DNA of 64,000 nt from CAIYUC01 sp963682005 (GTDB lineage Bacteria > Bacteroidota > Bacteroidia > Bacteroidales > FEN-979). Positions within the stretch are counted from its first letter, which is position 1, and each line of letters opens with the position of its first letter. This document shows, in pieces, positions 25,104-34,328 of the stretch. Below the pieces are notes generated by a model, which saw only the letters and a list, made by a program, of their open reading frames with translations, did no database searches and had not been told where the DNA came from. The position numbers were made by a program, and so were the translations under genes. The DNA lies in the NCBI GenBank assembly GCA_963682005.1, contig OY820914.1, forward strand, positions 1,178,001 through 1,242,000, in the 5' to 3' direction.

Positions 25104-26309
25104 TTGAACTTTAACGAATTTGGTTTTGACCCGCAGCTGATAGAAGGGATAACAGCCATGGGCTATGAGATTGCCACACCGATCCAGGAGCAGGCCATTC
25201 CGGTCATCCTGCGAGGCAGCGATCTCATTGGTTCCGCACAGACAGGTACGGGAAAAACCGCGGCATTCCTGCTTCCCATGATACAGAAGATCATCGGGAC
25301 CAGTGAACATCACCATGTAAAAGCCCTGGTAATAGTACCAACACGGGAACTGGCTGTCCAGATCGACCAGCAAATGGAAGGACTTTCCTATTTCACAGGG
25401 GTAAGTTCCGTGCCCATTTATGGCGGCACCGATGGTGCTACATTTTCGAGGGAAAAGACCTCGCTGACGGAAGGAGCGGATGTTGTGATCTGCACCCCGG
25501 GAAGAATGATCGCGCATATCAACCAGGGGTATACAGACCTTTCGAGGATCCATTTCCTGGTGCTTGATGAAGCCGACAGGATGCTCGATATGGGTTTTTA
25601 TGATGATATCATGAAGATCATTTCATACCTTCCGCAGAACAGGCAAAACCTGATGTTTGCCGCAACAATGCCGGATGATATCCGGAAACTGGCGAAAAAA
25701 GTGCTCAGGGACCCGGCCGAGATCACACTGGCCATTTCAAAACCGGCGGAAAGGATCTTGCAGATGGCCTATTCCGTTTTTGATGCCCAGAAAATACCCC
25801 TGCTGAAATTCATCCTCACATCGAACCACCTGCGAAGTGTTCTAATCTTTTGCTCAACTAAAAGCAGCACCAAGACACTCAGCAAAGAATTGAAAGGCCT
25901 GGGCTTTTTGGTGGAAGACATTCATTCGGACCTGGAGCAGTCTGAACGCGAAAAAGCGCTGATGGCTTTCAAGAACAGGGAACTCAATATCCTTGTCGCA
26001 ACGGATATCCTTTCCCGCGGGATCGATGTGGAGAACATCGATATGGTGATCAATTACGACGTACCCCATGACGGTGAAGATTACATTCACCGGATCGGGC
26101 GCACTGCCCGGGCCGAGGCCTCCGGGATCGCCATTACCCTGATCAACCCGAAAGAACAGCGGAAGTTCCAGGTGATCGAGGAACTGCTTGGCCGTGAAGT
26201 TCACAAATCAGTCGTCCCTGTGCAGTTCGGTGAAGGTCCTGAATACAAGCCGATGAAAGCAAGATCAACCCAGGGAAAAAGAAATTTCCGGAGAAAAGAG
26301 AAGAAATAA
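25104..26309 (+). CDS. DEAD-box ATP-dependent RNA helicase
   Basis: This 401-aa protein has the complete set of motifs: Q motif (ATPIQEQAIP), Walker A (AQTGTGKTAAF), PTRELAVQ, TPGR, DEAD (VLDEADRMLDMGF), motif V (ATDILSRGIDV) and motif VI (HRIGRTAR). Motif III reads AAT in place of the usual SAT, which may weaken coupling of ATP use and unwinding. The C-terminal tail is short and basic (ARSTQGKRNFRRKEKK), typical for RNA contact. An in-frame stop lies upstream and no ATG is available before the Q motif, so a TTG start at 25104 is the best reading. Likely roles are ribosome assembly, RNA decay or cold adaptation. Confidence 0.92.
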   Translation: MNFNEFGFDPQLIEGITAMGYEIATPIQEQAIPVILRGSDLIGSAQTGTGKTAAFLLPMIQKIIGTSEHHHVKALVIVPTRELAVQIDQQMEGLSYFTGVSSVPIYGGTDGATFSREKTSLTEGADVVICTPGRMIAHINQGYTDLSRIHFLVLDEADRMLDMGFYDDIMKIISYLPQNRQNLMFAATMPDDIRKLAKKVLRDPAEITLAISKPAERILQMAYSVFDAQKIPLLKFILTSNHLRSVLIFCSTKSSTKTLSKELKGLGFLVEDIHSDLEQSEREKALMAFKNRELNILVATDILSRGIDVENIDMVINYDVPHDGEDYIHRIGRTARAEASGIAITLINPKEQRKFQVIEELLGREVHKSVVPVQFGEGPEYKPMKARSTQGKRNFRRKEKK

Positions 26310-26405
26310 CCACAGAGGTCACGAAGCAGGAACGGAGAGCACAACGTAATGTGCATGTTTTTCAATCTCCGTGAACTTTGTGCCTTCGCTGTGTTCTCTG
26401 TGGTG
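26310..26405. repeat. Imperfect inverted repeat (CCACAGAG...CTCTGTGG type)
   Basis: The spacer between helicase and EF-G begins CCACAGAGGTCACGAAG and ends with the near reverse complement CTTCGCTGTGTTCTCTGTGG. Between the two arms is a short AT-rich loop. Sequences of this CCACAGAG/CACGAAG type recur in many environmental genomes as dispersed repeats. It follows the helicase stop at once and could also attenuate read-through into EF-G. Confidence 0.6.
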
Positions 26406-26431
26406 GAAAAAACAATTAACAACTATTAATC

Positions 26432-28501
26432 ATGCCATTAAATAAACTAAGAAATATCGGAATAGCGGCACATATTGATGCCGGCAAGACAACCGTTACC
26501 GAAAGGATCCTGTTCTTTACGGGAACAACACGAAAAATGGGGGAAGTCCACGACGGGCAGGCTACCATGGATTTCATGAAACAGGAGCAGGAACGCGGGA
26601 TCACCATTGCCTCCGCGGCTATTTCCTGCAATTGGAGAGGCACCGCGATCAACCTGATCGATACACCGGGACACGTCGATTTCACCGTCGAGGTGGAACG
26701 TTCTCTCCGGGTGATCGATGGAATGATCGCCGTTTTCTGTGCAGTAGGAGGCGTTGAGCCACAAAGCGAGACCGTTTGGAACCAGGCCGACAGGTATCGT
26801 GTTCCGCGCATTGCCTTTATCAATAAAATGGACAGGACCGGCGCTGATTTCCAGGCTGTCGTTTCCCAAATGAACAAATACCTTGATGCCAACGCCGTTC
26901 CCTTGCATGTACCCATGGGTGCAGAGGAAAATTTCCAGGGGATCATCGATATTCTTGACTGCAAGGCTTATGTCTTCAAAGATTTTGAGCAGTATGAAAC
27001 GGATGTTCCGGAAGAATACAAGCCGAAATGCAAGGCAGCAAAGGCATTGCTTGCAGAAAAACTGGCTGATTTCAATGATGAGATCATGCAGCTTTTCCTG
27101 GAAGACAAAGAGGTACCTGCAGAATTGCTGAAGAAAGCCACCCGCGATGCAACACTGAAGCTTCTCATAACACCCGTATTCTGTGGTGCTGCATACAAAA
27201 ACAAAGGGGTTCAGATGTTGCTGGACGCTGTGGTGGATTACCTTCCCTCTCCCATCGATGTAGGCGCTGTCGTCGGTATCGATGTGGATGATCCGGAAAA
27301 ATCACACACCTGCCATCCTTCACCAAAAGAACCATTTTCTGCCCTGGCATTCAAATTGATCCACGATCCGTTTGTCGGTCAGCAGACTTTTACCAGGATA
27401 TTCTCAGGCAAGATCCAGAGCGGGATGCAGATCTGGAATGCGACCAAAGGCAAGCATGAAAGGGTCGGAAGGATCCTTAAAATCTATGCCAAAGACCGGG
27501 AGGAGGTTCCTGAAGCGACCGCAGGCGACATTGTGGCCCTGATCGGGATGAAATTCACGAAGACCGGCGATACCCTTTGTGGTGATGAGCACCGGCTCCT
27601 GCTGGAATCGATTCATATCCCGCCTTCAGTGATCGAGTTAAAAATTTCACCGGCCAACCGGAAAGACCAGTCAAAACTGGGCGAAGCACTGGCAAAACTG
27701 GCAAACGAAGACCCTTCCTTCAATGTCAGGTTTGATGATGAAACGGAAGAGACTGTGATCTCCGGGATGGGTGAGCTTCACCTCGAGATCATCATCGACA
27801 GGATCAAGCATGAGTTCAATGTGGAAGCCGTCATCGGCGAACCTTCCGTTGCATTCAGGGAAACAATGACTCTTGAAGTTGAATCGAATTATAAACACTC
27901 CAAGCAGACCGGCGGAAAGGGACAGTTTGCACATACGATCATGCGCATTGAGCCAAACGAAGGTAAAGGATACGAATTCATCGACAAGACCAAAGGCGGC
28001 GCCATCCCTGCAGAATTTATCCCCTCTGTGAATAAAGGGATCCAGAAGACCCTCGAAAAGGGCGTACTTGCGGGCTACCCTGTGGTAGATGTGAAAGTGG
28101 TTCTGATAGATGGCAATCATCACCCGGTCGATTCATCGGATATGGCTTTCCAGACCTGCGCTTCTATCTGCTTCAAGAATGGTTTTATGAAAGCCAACCC
28201 GGTCCTGCTCGAACCGATGATGAAGATCGAGATCAACACCCCCGATGAACATATCGGTGATGTTGTTGGCAACCTTAACCGCCGCAGGGGGAAGATCGAA
28301 TCGATGAGAAGGTACCGCAAAGGTGCCCAAAAGATCATCGGGTTTGTCCCCCTCATGGAGATGTTCGGCTATGCTACCCAGCTGAGAAATATCTCGAGCG
28401 GCAGGGCGAATTACTCCATGGAATTTTTCAACTACTCACCGCTCCCGAAGGCGATCCAGGAGGAAGTGCTGAAGAAAATTGCGGAGAAGAATGCGAAATA
28501 A
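26432..28501 (+). CDS. fusA: Elongation factor G (stand-alone copy)
   Basis: This 689-aa protein is of normal EF-G length. The GTPase motifs are intact: G1 AHIDAGKTT, the RGIT switch (QERGITIAS), DTPGHVDF and NKMD. Domain II, the SGMGELHLE region of domain III, the domain IV stretch with SNYKHSKQTGGKGQFAH, and the C-terminal domain V are all present. It drives tRNA-mRNA translocation or, in some paralogues, ribosome recycling. It is not beside rpsL, rpsG or tuf, so it may be a second EF-G next to a str-operon copy elsewhere. Bacteroides has a GTPase-deficient paralogue used in starvation; the intact motifs argue against that exact type here. The symbol is by family only. Confidence 0.9.
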   Translation: MPLNKLRNIGIAAHIDAGKTTVTERILFFTGTTRKMGEVHDGQATMDFMKQEQERGITIASAAISCNWRGTAINLIDTPGHVDFTVEVERSLRVIDGMIAVFCAVGGVEPQSETVWNQADRYRVPRIAFINKMDRTGADFQAVVSQMNKYLDANAVPLHVPMGAEENFQGIIDILDCKAYVFKDFEQYETDVPEEYKPKCKAAKALLAEKLADFNDEIMQLFLEDKEVPAELLKKATRDATLKLLITPVFCGAAYKNKGVQMLLDAVVDYLPSPIDVGAVVGIDVDDPEKSHTCHPSPKEPFSALAFKLIHDPFVGQQTFTRIFSGKIQSGMQIWNATKGKHERVGRILKIYAKDREEVPEATAGDIVALIGMKFTKTGDTLCGDEHRLLLESIHIPPSVIELKISPANRKDQSKLGEALAKLANEDPSFNVRFDDETEETVISGMGELHLEIIIDRIKHEFNVEAVIGEPSVAFRETMTLEVESNYKHSKQTGGKGQFAHTIMRIEPNEGKGYEFIDKTKGGAIPAEFIPSVNKGIQKTLEKGVLAGYPVVDVKVVLIDGNHHPVDSSDMAFQTCASICFKNGFMKANPVLLEPMMKIEINTPDEHIGDVVGNLNRRRGKIESMRRYRKGAQKIIGFVPLMEMFGYATQLRNISSGRANYSMEFFNYSPLPKAIQEEVLKKIAEKNAK

Positions 28502-28534
28502 CATTCCCGCCTGCCTAAATTATTAAACGATATT

Positions 28535-30982
28535 TTATCTCTTCGGGTTGAGGATCAAAAGCCTTAAGGTCTCCTTCTCCCCGTTCATATGCAGTACAAG
28601 GAAATAACACCCCTGGTGAAGATCCTGGAGGTCGGTCGTGAATTCAAAATTGCCCGGTGCAATATGCTGGTTCACCAGAGTGGTCAGGTTGACACCCTGG
28701 AGATTCACTACTTCAAGGATGACGTCAGCATCGGTTTCCGGACGGATGACAACATTCACTCGGCCGTTTGTCGGATTCGGGAAAATCGCGAAATGACGCA
28801 TCTGCGGGTTTTCAGGGTCGTTGATCCCGATCGGCTTGTTGACCTGGACCGGATAGTCGGCCGTATAATATGTCGAGCTTGTACTGAGATCATCCGTGGC
28901 TTTGATGTAATATTCCGTCCCCTGGTCTGTCAAATAATTCTGGGGTATCGTTCCTTTGTATGTGTTGCCACTTTGCAGGCTCATATTCTGCGCCACATAT
29001 ACCGGGTTTTCACCCATTTTCCGGTAAAATAGCTGGACACTTGCAACCGAGTTGGTGTTATCGGTAACCTGAGCGCTGATCAGGAGTGCCTGGTTGAATG
29101 GCGCCGTGGTAATGGCATTATGCACGATCATGGGGAGAGAATTTGGCAGCACGGCGATTGAGTAAGGATTGTTCGAGGGATCGATGGCCGGGCTGGTCGA
29201 TGACAATTGCCCGTCGCTGGCATAGATATAATAATAGATCCCGGGCTGCAGCACTTGCGTTGCAGGGATTGATGCCGACCAGGTATCATTCGCTCCTTTC
29301 ACCATATTGATTCCAGTATATGAACCTTCCGACGGCCTTTTATAGAAAAGGGTGGCGTTCTGCACCAAAGGTGCTTCCGGGTCGGTGATGACAACCGCGA
29401 TCGTCAGGGCTGCATTTTCCGGCTGACCCGAATGTTCCAGGTTGACGGTGGCCGGTGTACGTTCGATCACTGGTGCACTGCCAGTGTTGATGTATTCCAG
29501 CGAAAGGCCTCCCGGGTATCCATATGAGTCATAACCGCCAAACCCGTAAACATAGATCCCGAACGGAATGCCGTTCGTGTTTTTGATTGTATGAGAGCCC
29601 AATCCCAGGGATATCCCGGCCCCGGAAAACCCCGTTATGCCTATCGTGTTGAAAAGGGATGCCGGGACAGGTGCCCCATCCAGGAGAAGCCCCGGGATGC
29701 CGTTGGTGGCGGTGGTCACGGTCATATAATGGTAAGGATAGCCTCCGCATGTGGAAAAGGTGTAATTATTCATGAACTGCTCGAAGGGCGGAACCAGCAT
29801 CATGAAAGGATCCCCGTTGCTGGAAAGGCCGGGATCCCAGTCGTCGCCATTGGCAAACTGCATGACCAGGACCGGGTTGGAGGCGGTAATATGCATCGGT
29901 CCCGTCAGGACCGTTTCATAGAAATCCCCGAACTGGAGTGTTGCAACCAGGCTGTCATTGAAGAACAGATCCGTATTGTTTGAGGAGGAGAGCACCCGCC
30001 AGGTGTCGCCATTCTCCCGTCCCTGTAAAGGATAGGTAACGAACGATTTTCCCCAGGTGAAGATGGGTGGGATCTGTTCAATAATATGATCGCAGGCCCT
30101 GATGTTCGTTGGGACACTGGTACAGGAATTTCCCGAGAAGACAGCAACCGGGAGCGAAGACTGCACCAGGGTTCCGGTGAGATCATCAGCCGGGTCAAAA
30201 GTCGCCTGGCCCATGACCTGGTAAGTCTCACCCTGGTTCAGGACCACCTGGAAGGGCACGCCGGCAGGGTTGTTGTTATACGTGTCGGAAGCCGGCGTGA
30301 TGGTGACGGTAACATTGTCGTACGGGCTCACAATCGCGAGCTGAGAGATATTGCTGATACTCGGAGAACCGGACCACCATGTAAGATTCGGATACGACAT
30401 GATCAGGTATTGCGTGGCCAGGATATCTAATGGTAATCCCAGGTATGCATCCGACGAATAGGGCATAAGGCTGACGCCATAGACCGTGACTTCCTGCTGC
30501 GCGATAACATGAATGCCTTTGCTCTCGACGGTCTCGCTTCCTTCGATCGCGATGTAGTAGGGAAGCTCGATGCGGGTAACGGAGTCAGGGTGCACTGAAA
30601 AAGATTGCGAAAAGGACAACCCTGGAATCTCAACGGTTCCTGTCGTGCTTACGTCACTGGTGATATCCAGGAATTGCTGGAGGTCAGTATCAAGGTCCCC
30701 GTTCCGTTCCATCAGGAGCCAGAATTCAGTACCCCGGTTGTCGATATGCTGGGATTTCAGGGGAGTTTCCTTTCCGGTGGTCCAACCGGCTGGTTGGGAT
30801 ATGTCGTGCCGGGTGATCTTCGATATGGGATGTACGTTGGTTCGGCCTGCTTTTTCCTGGTTCCCGCTTCCCCTGTTGCTGGGACCTGGTTGTCCGGCCA
30901 TCCCGCTTTGTCCCATTCCCGAAAATGAAATGAAGAGTCCAAGGACGACCATGAGAATCTGAAAGATGTAATTCTTTTTCAT
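28535..30982 (-). CDS. Secreted IgGFc-binding-type protein with T9SS domain
   Basis: This is an 815-aa protein from the ATG at 30982 (MKKNYIFQIL, signal peptide to about residue 25, GMGQ). Residues about 75-530 match the IgGFc-binding domain pattern: NRGTEFWLL near the start, SVHPDSVTRIELP, GIHVIAQQEVTVYG, FSGNSCTSVP and HIIEQIPPIFTWGKSFVTYP. Two Ig/CARDB-like segments follow (SYTGINMVKGANDTW, YYIKATDDLS). The last 80 residues (FAIFPNPTNGRVNV to the end) are a T9SS sorting domain. A longer upstream frame exists, but a promoter fitting TTTG-N20-TATATTTG at 31062-31093 lies inside it, which supports the 30982 start. Likely a surface adhesin or matrix protein. The domain name does not prove antibody binding. 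Confidence 0.82.
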   Translation of the reverse strand: MKKNYIFQILMVVLGLFISFSGMGQSGMAGQPGPSNRGSGNQEKAGRTNVHPISKITRHDISQPAGWTTGKETPLKSQHIDNRGTEFWLLMERNGDLDTDLQQFLDITSDVSTTGTVEIPGLSFSQSFSVHPDSVTRIELPYYIAIEGSETVESKGIHVIAQQEVTVYGVSLMPYSSDAYLGLPLDILATQYLIMSYPNLTWWSGSPSISNISQLAIVSPYDNVTVTITPASDTYNNNPAGVPFQVVLNQGETYQVMGQATFDPADDLTGTLVQSSLPVAVFSGNSCTSVPTNIRACDHIIEQIPPIFTWGKSFVTYPLQGRENGDTWRVLSSSNNTDLFFNDSLVATLQFGDFYETVLTGPMHITASNPVLVMQFANGDDWDPGLSSNGDPFMMLVPPFEQFMNNYTFSTCGGYPYHYMTVTTATNGIPGLLLDGAPVPASLFNTIGITGFSGAGISLGLGSHTIKNTNGIPFGIYVYGFGGYDSYGYPGGLSLEYINTGSAPVIERTPATVNLEHSGQPENAALTIAVVITDPEAPLVQNATLFYKRPSEGSYTGINMVKGANDTWSASIPATQVLQPGIYYYIYASDGQLSSTSPAIDPSNNPYSIAVLPNSLPMIVHNAITTAPFNQALLISAQVTDNTNSVASVQLFYRKMGENPVYVAQNMSLQSGNTYKGTIPQNYLTDQGTEYYIKATDDLSTSSTYYTADYPVQVNKPIGINDPENPQMRHFAIFPNPTNGRVNVVIRPETDADVILEVVNLQGVNLTTLVNQHIAPGNFEFTTDLQDLHQGCYFLVLHMNGEKETLRLLILNPKR

Positions 30983-31061
30983 CGGTTGATTTTTTAAATT
31001 TGAACTTGGTTTATGCAAATAAGCCGTCAATTTTGCAATGCTTTTCCGGGCATATGTATGG

Positions 31062-31093
31062 CAAATATAAGGCATATAGCCCGAAAAACCAAA
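31062..31093 (-). promoter_or_regulatory. Promoter TTTG-N20-TATATTTG for the IgGFc-type gene
   Basis: On the minus strand TTTG (31090-31093) and TATATTTG (31062-31069) are exactly 20 bp apart and both match the Bacteroidota sigma-ABfr consensus (TTTG at -33, TAnnTTTG at -7). Transcription would start near 31055, giving a 5' leader of about 70 bases before the ATG at 30982. Confidence 0.65.
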
Positions 31094-31269
31094 TCTGGAA
31101 TACTGATTTTGGAGAATGCGGTCTGAAGCAGGCAATAGGCATAAGACAGCGGGCGGTTAGCAGCTGCGACGATCATCTTTCCAACTTCATCAAACACCAG
31201 AAAAAGGGAAAAGAAATTTGAATTTTTCCCAGGAAGAATGGCGATCAAGCCCGCTTACAGAAGCTGTTT

Positions 31270-34200
31270 CTATTTCTGTCCCTGGTTCATCAACGACGAA
31301 AGTTTCCCAAGCCCGGCCTGGGCGGCCTCAATTTCGTTTTTCCATTCATTCCGGAATCCGGGGGAAAACGATGCATAGTAATCCAGATCCTGCATGAGGA
31401 TCGCTTTAACCCGATCTGCAATAGCTTTGGTCTTAGCCTGATCTCCTGCCATCTGATACGTTTCAGCATACGGGATCATATCCGAGGTGTACGGGAATTT
31501 GGAATCGGGGAACCGTGAAATAAAAAGATCAAGGACTTCTGTGGCCTCCTTCTTTTTACCATTGTTCACGAGTGATTGTGCAGTCCATAGGATCTCCAGC
31601 TGGATTTTCCGGATATTGTTGCGGCTGATCGGATCAATGTAAACACCAGGATGATCGAGATTTCCCCATTTGCAATGGTTAACCAGGAAATCATAAGACC
31701 TTTCCGTATCGACACCGCCCATCTCTGGAACATAGTCAATTGAATCAGCCCGTACCGGGAAGAATTTATACACCAAACCCCGGAGATGACAATATCGGTC
31801 GAGGCCGAAACAGTTGCTTACCGTATAAGGCGCAGCGAAGTAAACCGGCCGTTCCCACTTGTTCGACGCCATGATATCGAGGATCATCAGGTCGTTCTTG
31901 TAGAGGAAATCGGCATTGATGGTCCAAAAAAGGGTGTCGGCGATCCTGCGGCTGTAATTCTCCGGAACAATGCCGTTCTTAAGGCATGCGGCAGCATCAA
32001 CCGGGAGTTTGATCTTTTTTGCAGGGAAGAACTTCACCCGTTTGCCGTTCTGCAAAGTGATGAAGGTCTGGGGATCATCGCTTTTAATGAAGTCTATCAG
32101 GTCTTTCAACTCTATGTAATCATTGATTCCGATGTTGTAATAAGGAACAAAATTGAGGACATCCGATTTGTAGAGTGAGACCGGCAATGTAAACGGCAGG
32201 GGGTCGGAATCATAGACTTTCCGGTATATCTGCGCAATATACCATGGGCTTGCGGCAATGTCAAGATTCACAACACGAACATCCGTTTTTACGCCCTCCA
32301 CTTCCTGATTATACCAGACCGGGAACGTATCATTATCGCCATTGGTGAAAAGGATGGCATTCTTATCGCAGGCCATGAGGTAATTCGCACCGAAATCCCT
32401 TGCGGCATATTTCCCCGACCGGTCATGATCCTGCCAGTTCTGAACGGCCATGATCCCCGGTACAAGAATGAGAGCAAGGATGGCAACAATGATTATCGTC
32501 ATCATTTCCTTTGATCTCAGCCATTTCATAAGGATATCCATTAGGAAGATCACGCCCAGTCCCACCCATACCGAGAAAGCAAGAAAAGAACCTGCATAGG
32601 AATAATCGCGTTCGCTTTGCTCGAATGGCTGTTGATTGAGATAGATCACGATCGCTAGTCCTGTCATGAAAAAAAGCAAGGTCACAACAACGGCCCCCTG
32701 GTAATTTTTCCGGTATTGCCAGAACATGCCGGCCAGTCCCAGGATAAGCGGCAGCATGAAATATTTATGGCTTTTCATTCCTTTCCTGCTATCGGGAAGG
32801 TCCGAAACAGCATGGCCCAGGCGCATCCTGTCAAGAAATGGAATGCCCGTGATCCAGTTTCCGTTTTTGATCCCGCCAAAGCTTTGCTCATCGTTCTGCC
32901 TTCCGGAAAAATTCCACATGAAATACCGTAGGTACATCCATGATACCTGGTAGGTGAAAAAATACCGGAGGTTTTCCGGGAAGGTGGGCTTGTTGATGGT
33001 CGTCGGATTTCCATCCCTTCCGGTCACCTCCACCGGAACGCCCGGACCTCCCCATTCACGGTAAAAGTCCGCCGCTCCCTGCCTTTGTGTGCTCCACATC
33101 CGCGGGAAAAAGCTTTTGAACCGCTGATCATAGACCGGCTCGATCCGGGTCATGCTGTCTGCCACAATGTATTTCCCCGATGCATTGTCCTTCTCATAAA
33201 CAGGTGTTCCGTCTGCATACCCTGTGACCGGTGCAGAATAAAACCTTCCATAAAGAAGCGGCCAGGTCCCATAATGCTGCCGGGTAAGGTAGGCTGCGAG
33301 GCTGACAGGGTCCTTCGGATCATTCTGGTTGACCGGGGTTCCCGCATTTGCGCGGATGACAAGGGTAATAAAGGAAGAATACCCGATGAGCAGGAAGACA
33401 AGACTGAGCAGGATAGTATGCAAAGTCATCCGCCCGGTCTTCTTTGTATACCAGATCCCGGTGATGATCAACCCGGCAAAGACCACGAAATAAACCAGGA
33501 TGCCGGAATAAAACGGCAATCCGAAGCTGTTGACGAATAACAGTTCGAAACTTCCTGCAAGCCGGGGAATCCCTGGTATGAGGACCATCTGGATGAAACC
33601 TACCAATGCAAATGAAATGATGAGCGTCAGGAAGAATCCTTTTCCGGAAAACGCAAATTTCCGGAAGTAAAAGATGAAGGCAAGTGCCGGGATGGCCAGC
33701 AGGTTGAGAAGGTGGACACCGATCGAAAGCCCGATCATGAACGCAATAAAGATCAGCCACCGGGAGGCATGCTTTTCTTCCGCAACCGCTTCCCATTTGA
33801 ACATCGCCCAAACCACAATGGCCGTGAACAATAGCGAGGGTGCCCATACATTTCCTTCAACGGCGGAGAACCAGAAAGAATCCGAGAATGTGAAGGTCAG
33901 TGACCCGATCAGGCCGGCAGACAGGATTTTTGCTGCCTGGACCATGGAAGGTTCCCCTGCCGGGGCCAGTAATTTTCTTGCCAGGATGGTAATGATCCGG
34001 AAGAGAAAAAAGATGGTGAACGCGCTGCATAAAGCGGCAAAGGCATTGATCATCATGGCCACTTTCCCGGTATTTCCAAAGGAGAAGAGGGTAAAGATCC
34101 TGCCGATCATACCGAATGTCGGCGCCCCGGGCGGATGCCCGATCTGAAGCTTGTAAGCATCGGAAATATGCTCCCCCGGATCGCCCCAGCTTACAGTTGG

Positions 34201-34284
34201 CTCCATCGTGAGGAAATATACAGAAACAGCAATAACAAATACGACCCAGCTAAATATCGTATTCAGTCTTTTATAAGTATTCAT
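31270..34284 (-). CDS. DUF2723 (TMEM260-like) polytopic membrane protein
   Basis: This 1004-aa protein has about twelve membrane helices in the first 600 residues. The N-terminal signature TVSWGDPGEHISDAYKLQIG followed by HPPGAP is that of DUF2723, whose acidic residues lie in the first periplasmic loop as in GT-C glycosyltransferases. The soluble C-terminal part (about 620-1004) has DNDTFPVWYNQEVEG and ends in TPR-like helices. Human TMEM260 of this family is an O-mannosyltransferase. Transfer of a lipid-linked sugar to exported proteins is therefore a fair inference, and the T9SS cargo nearby would be natural substrates. It follows the aldehyde dehydrogenase gene by 44 bp on the same strand. 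Confidence 0.85.
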   Translation of the reverse strand: MNTYKRLNTIFSWVVFVIAVSVYFLTMEPTVSWGDPGEHISDAYKLQIGHPPGAPTFGMIGRIFTLFSFGNTGKVAMMINAFAALCSAFTIFFLFRIITILARKLLAPAGEPSMVQAAKILSAGLIGSLTFTFSDSFWFSAVEGNVWAPSLLFTAIVVWAMFKWEAVAEEKHASRWLIFIAFMIGLSIGVHLLNLLAIPALAFIFYFRKFAFSGKGFFLTLIISFALVGFIQMVLIPGIPRLAGSFELLFVNSFGLPFYSGILVYFVVFAGLIITGIWYTKKTGRMTLHTILLSLVFLLIGYSSFITLVIRANAGTPVNQNDPKDPVSLAAYLTRQHYGTWPLLYGRFYSAPVTGYADGTPVYEKDNASGKYIVADSMTRIEPVYDQRFKSFFPRMWSTQRQGAADFYREWGGPGVPVEVTGRDGNPTTINKPTFPENLRYFFTYQVSWMYLRYFMWNFSGRQNDEQSFGGIKNGNWITGIPFLDRMRLGHAVSDLPDSRKGMKSHKYFMLPLILGLAGMFWQYRKNYQGAVVVTLLFFMTGLAIVIYLNQQPFEQSERDYSYAGSFLAFSVWVGLGVIFLMDILMKWLRSKEMMTIIIVAILALILVPGIMAVQNWQDHDRSGKYAARDFGANYLMACDKNAILFTNGDNDTFPVWYNQEVEGVKTDVRVVNLDIAASPWYIAQIYRKVYDSDPLPFTLPVSLYKSDVLNFVPYYNIGINDYIELKDLIDFIKSDDPQTFITLQNGKRVKFFPAKKIKLPVDAAACLKNGIVPENYSRRIADTLFWTINADFLYKNDLMILDIMASNKWERPVYFAAPYTVSNCFGLDRYCHLRGLVYKFFPVRADSIDYVPEMGGVDTERSYDFLVNHCKWGNLDHPGVYIDPISRNNIRKIQLEILWTAQSLVNNGKKKEATEVLDLFISRFPDSKFPYTSDMIPYAETYQMAGDQAKTKAIADRVKAILMQDLDYYASFSPGFRNEWKNEIEAAQAGLGKLSSLMNQGQK

Positions 34285-34328
34285 CAGGAATGGTTTGGCG
34301 GATAAAATTAAATCTTTTCCCGGAAATG

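Noticed and set aside
26310..26405. Possible riboswitch between helicase and EF-G
   Set aside because: The structure is a simple imperfect inverted repeat of a dispersed type and lacks any known riboswitch core.
32775..33847. Long frames on either strand within the DUF2723 gene
   Set aside because: They have no domain features and are opposite or out of frame to a complete membrane protein.
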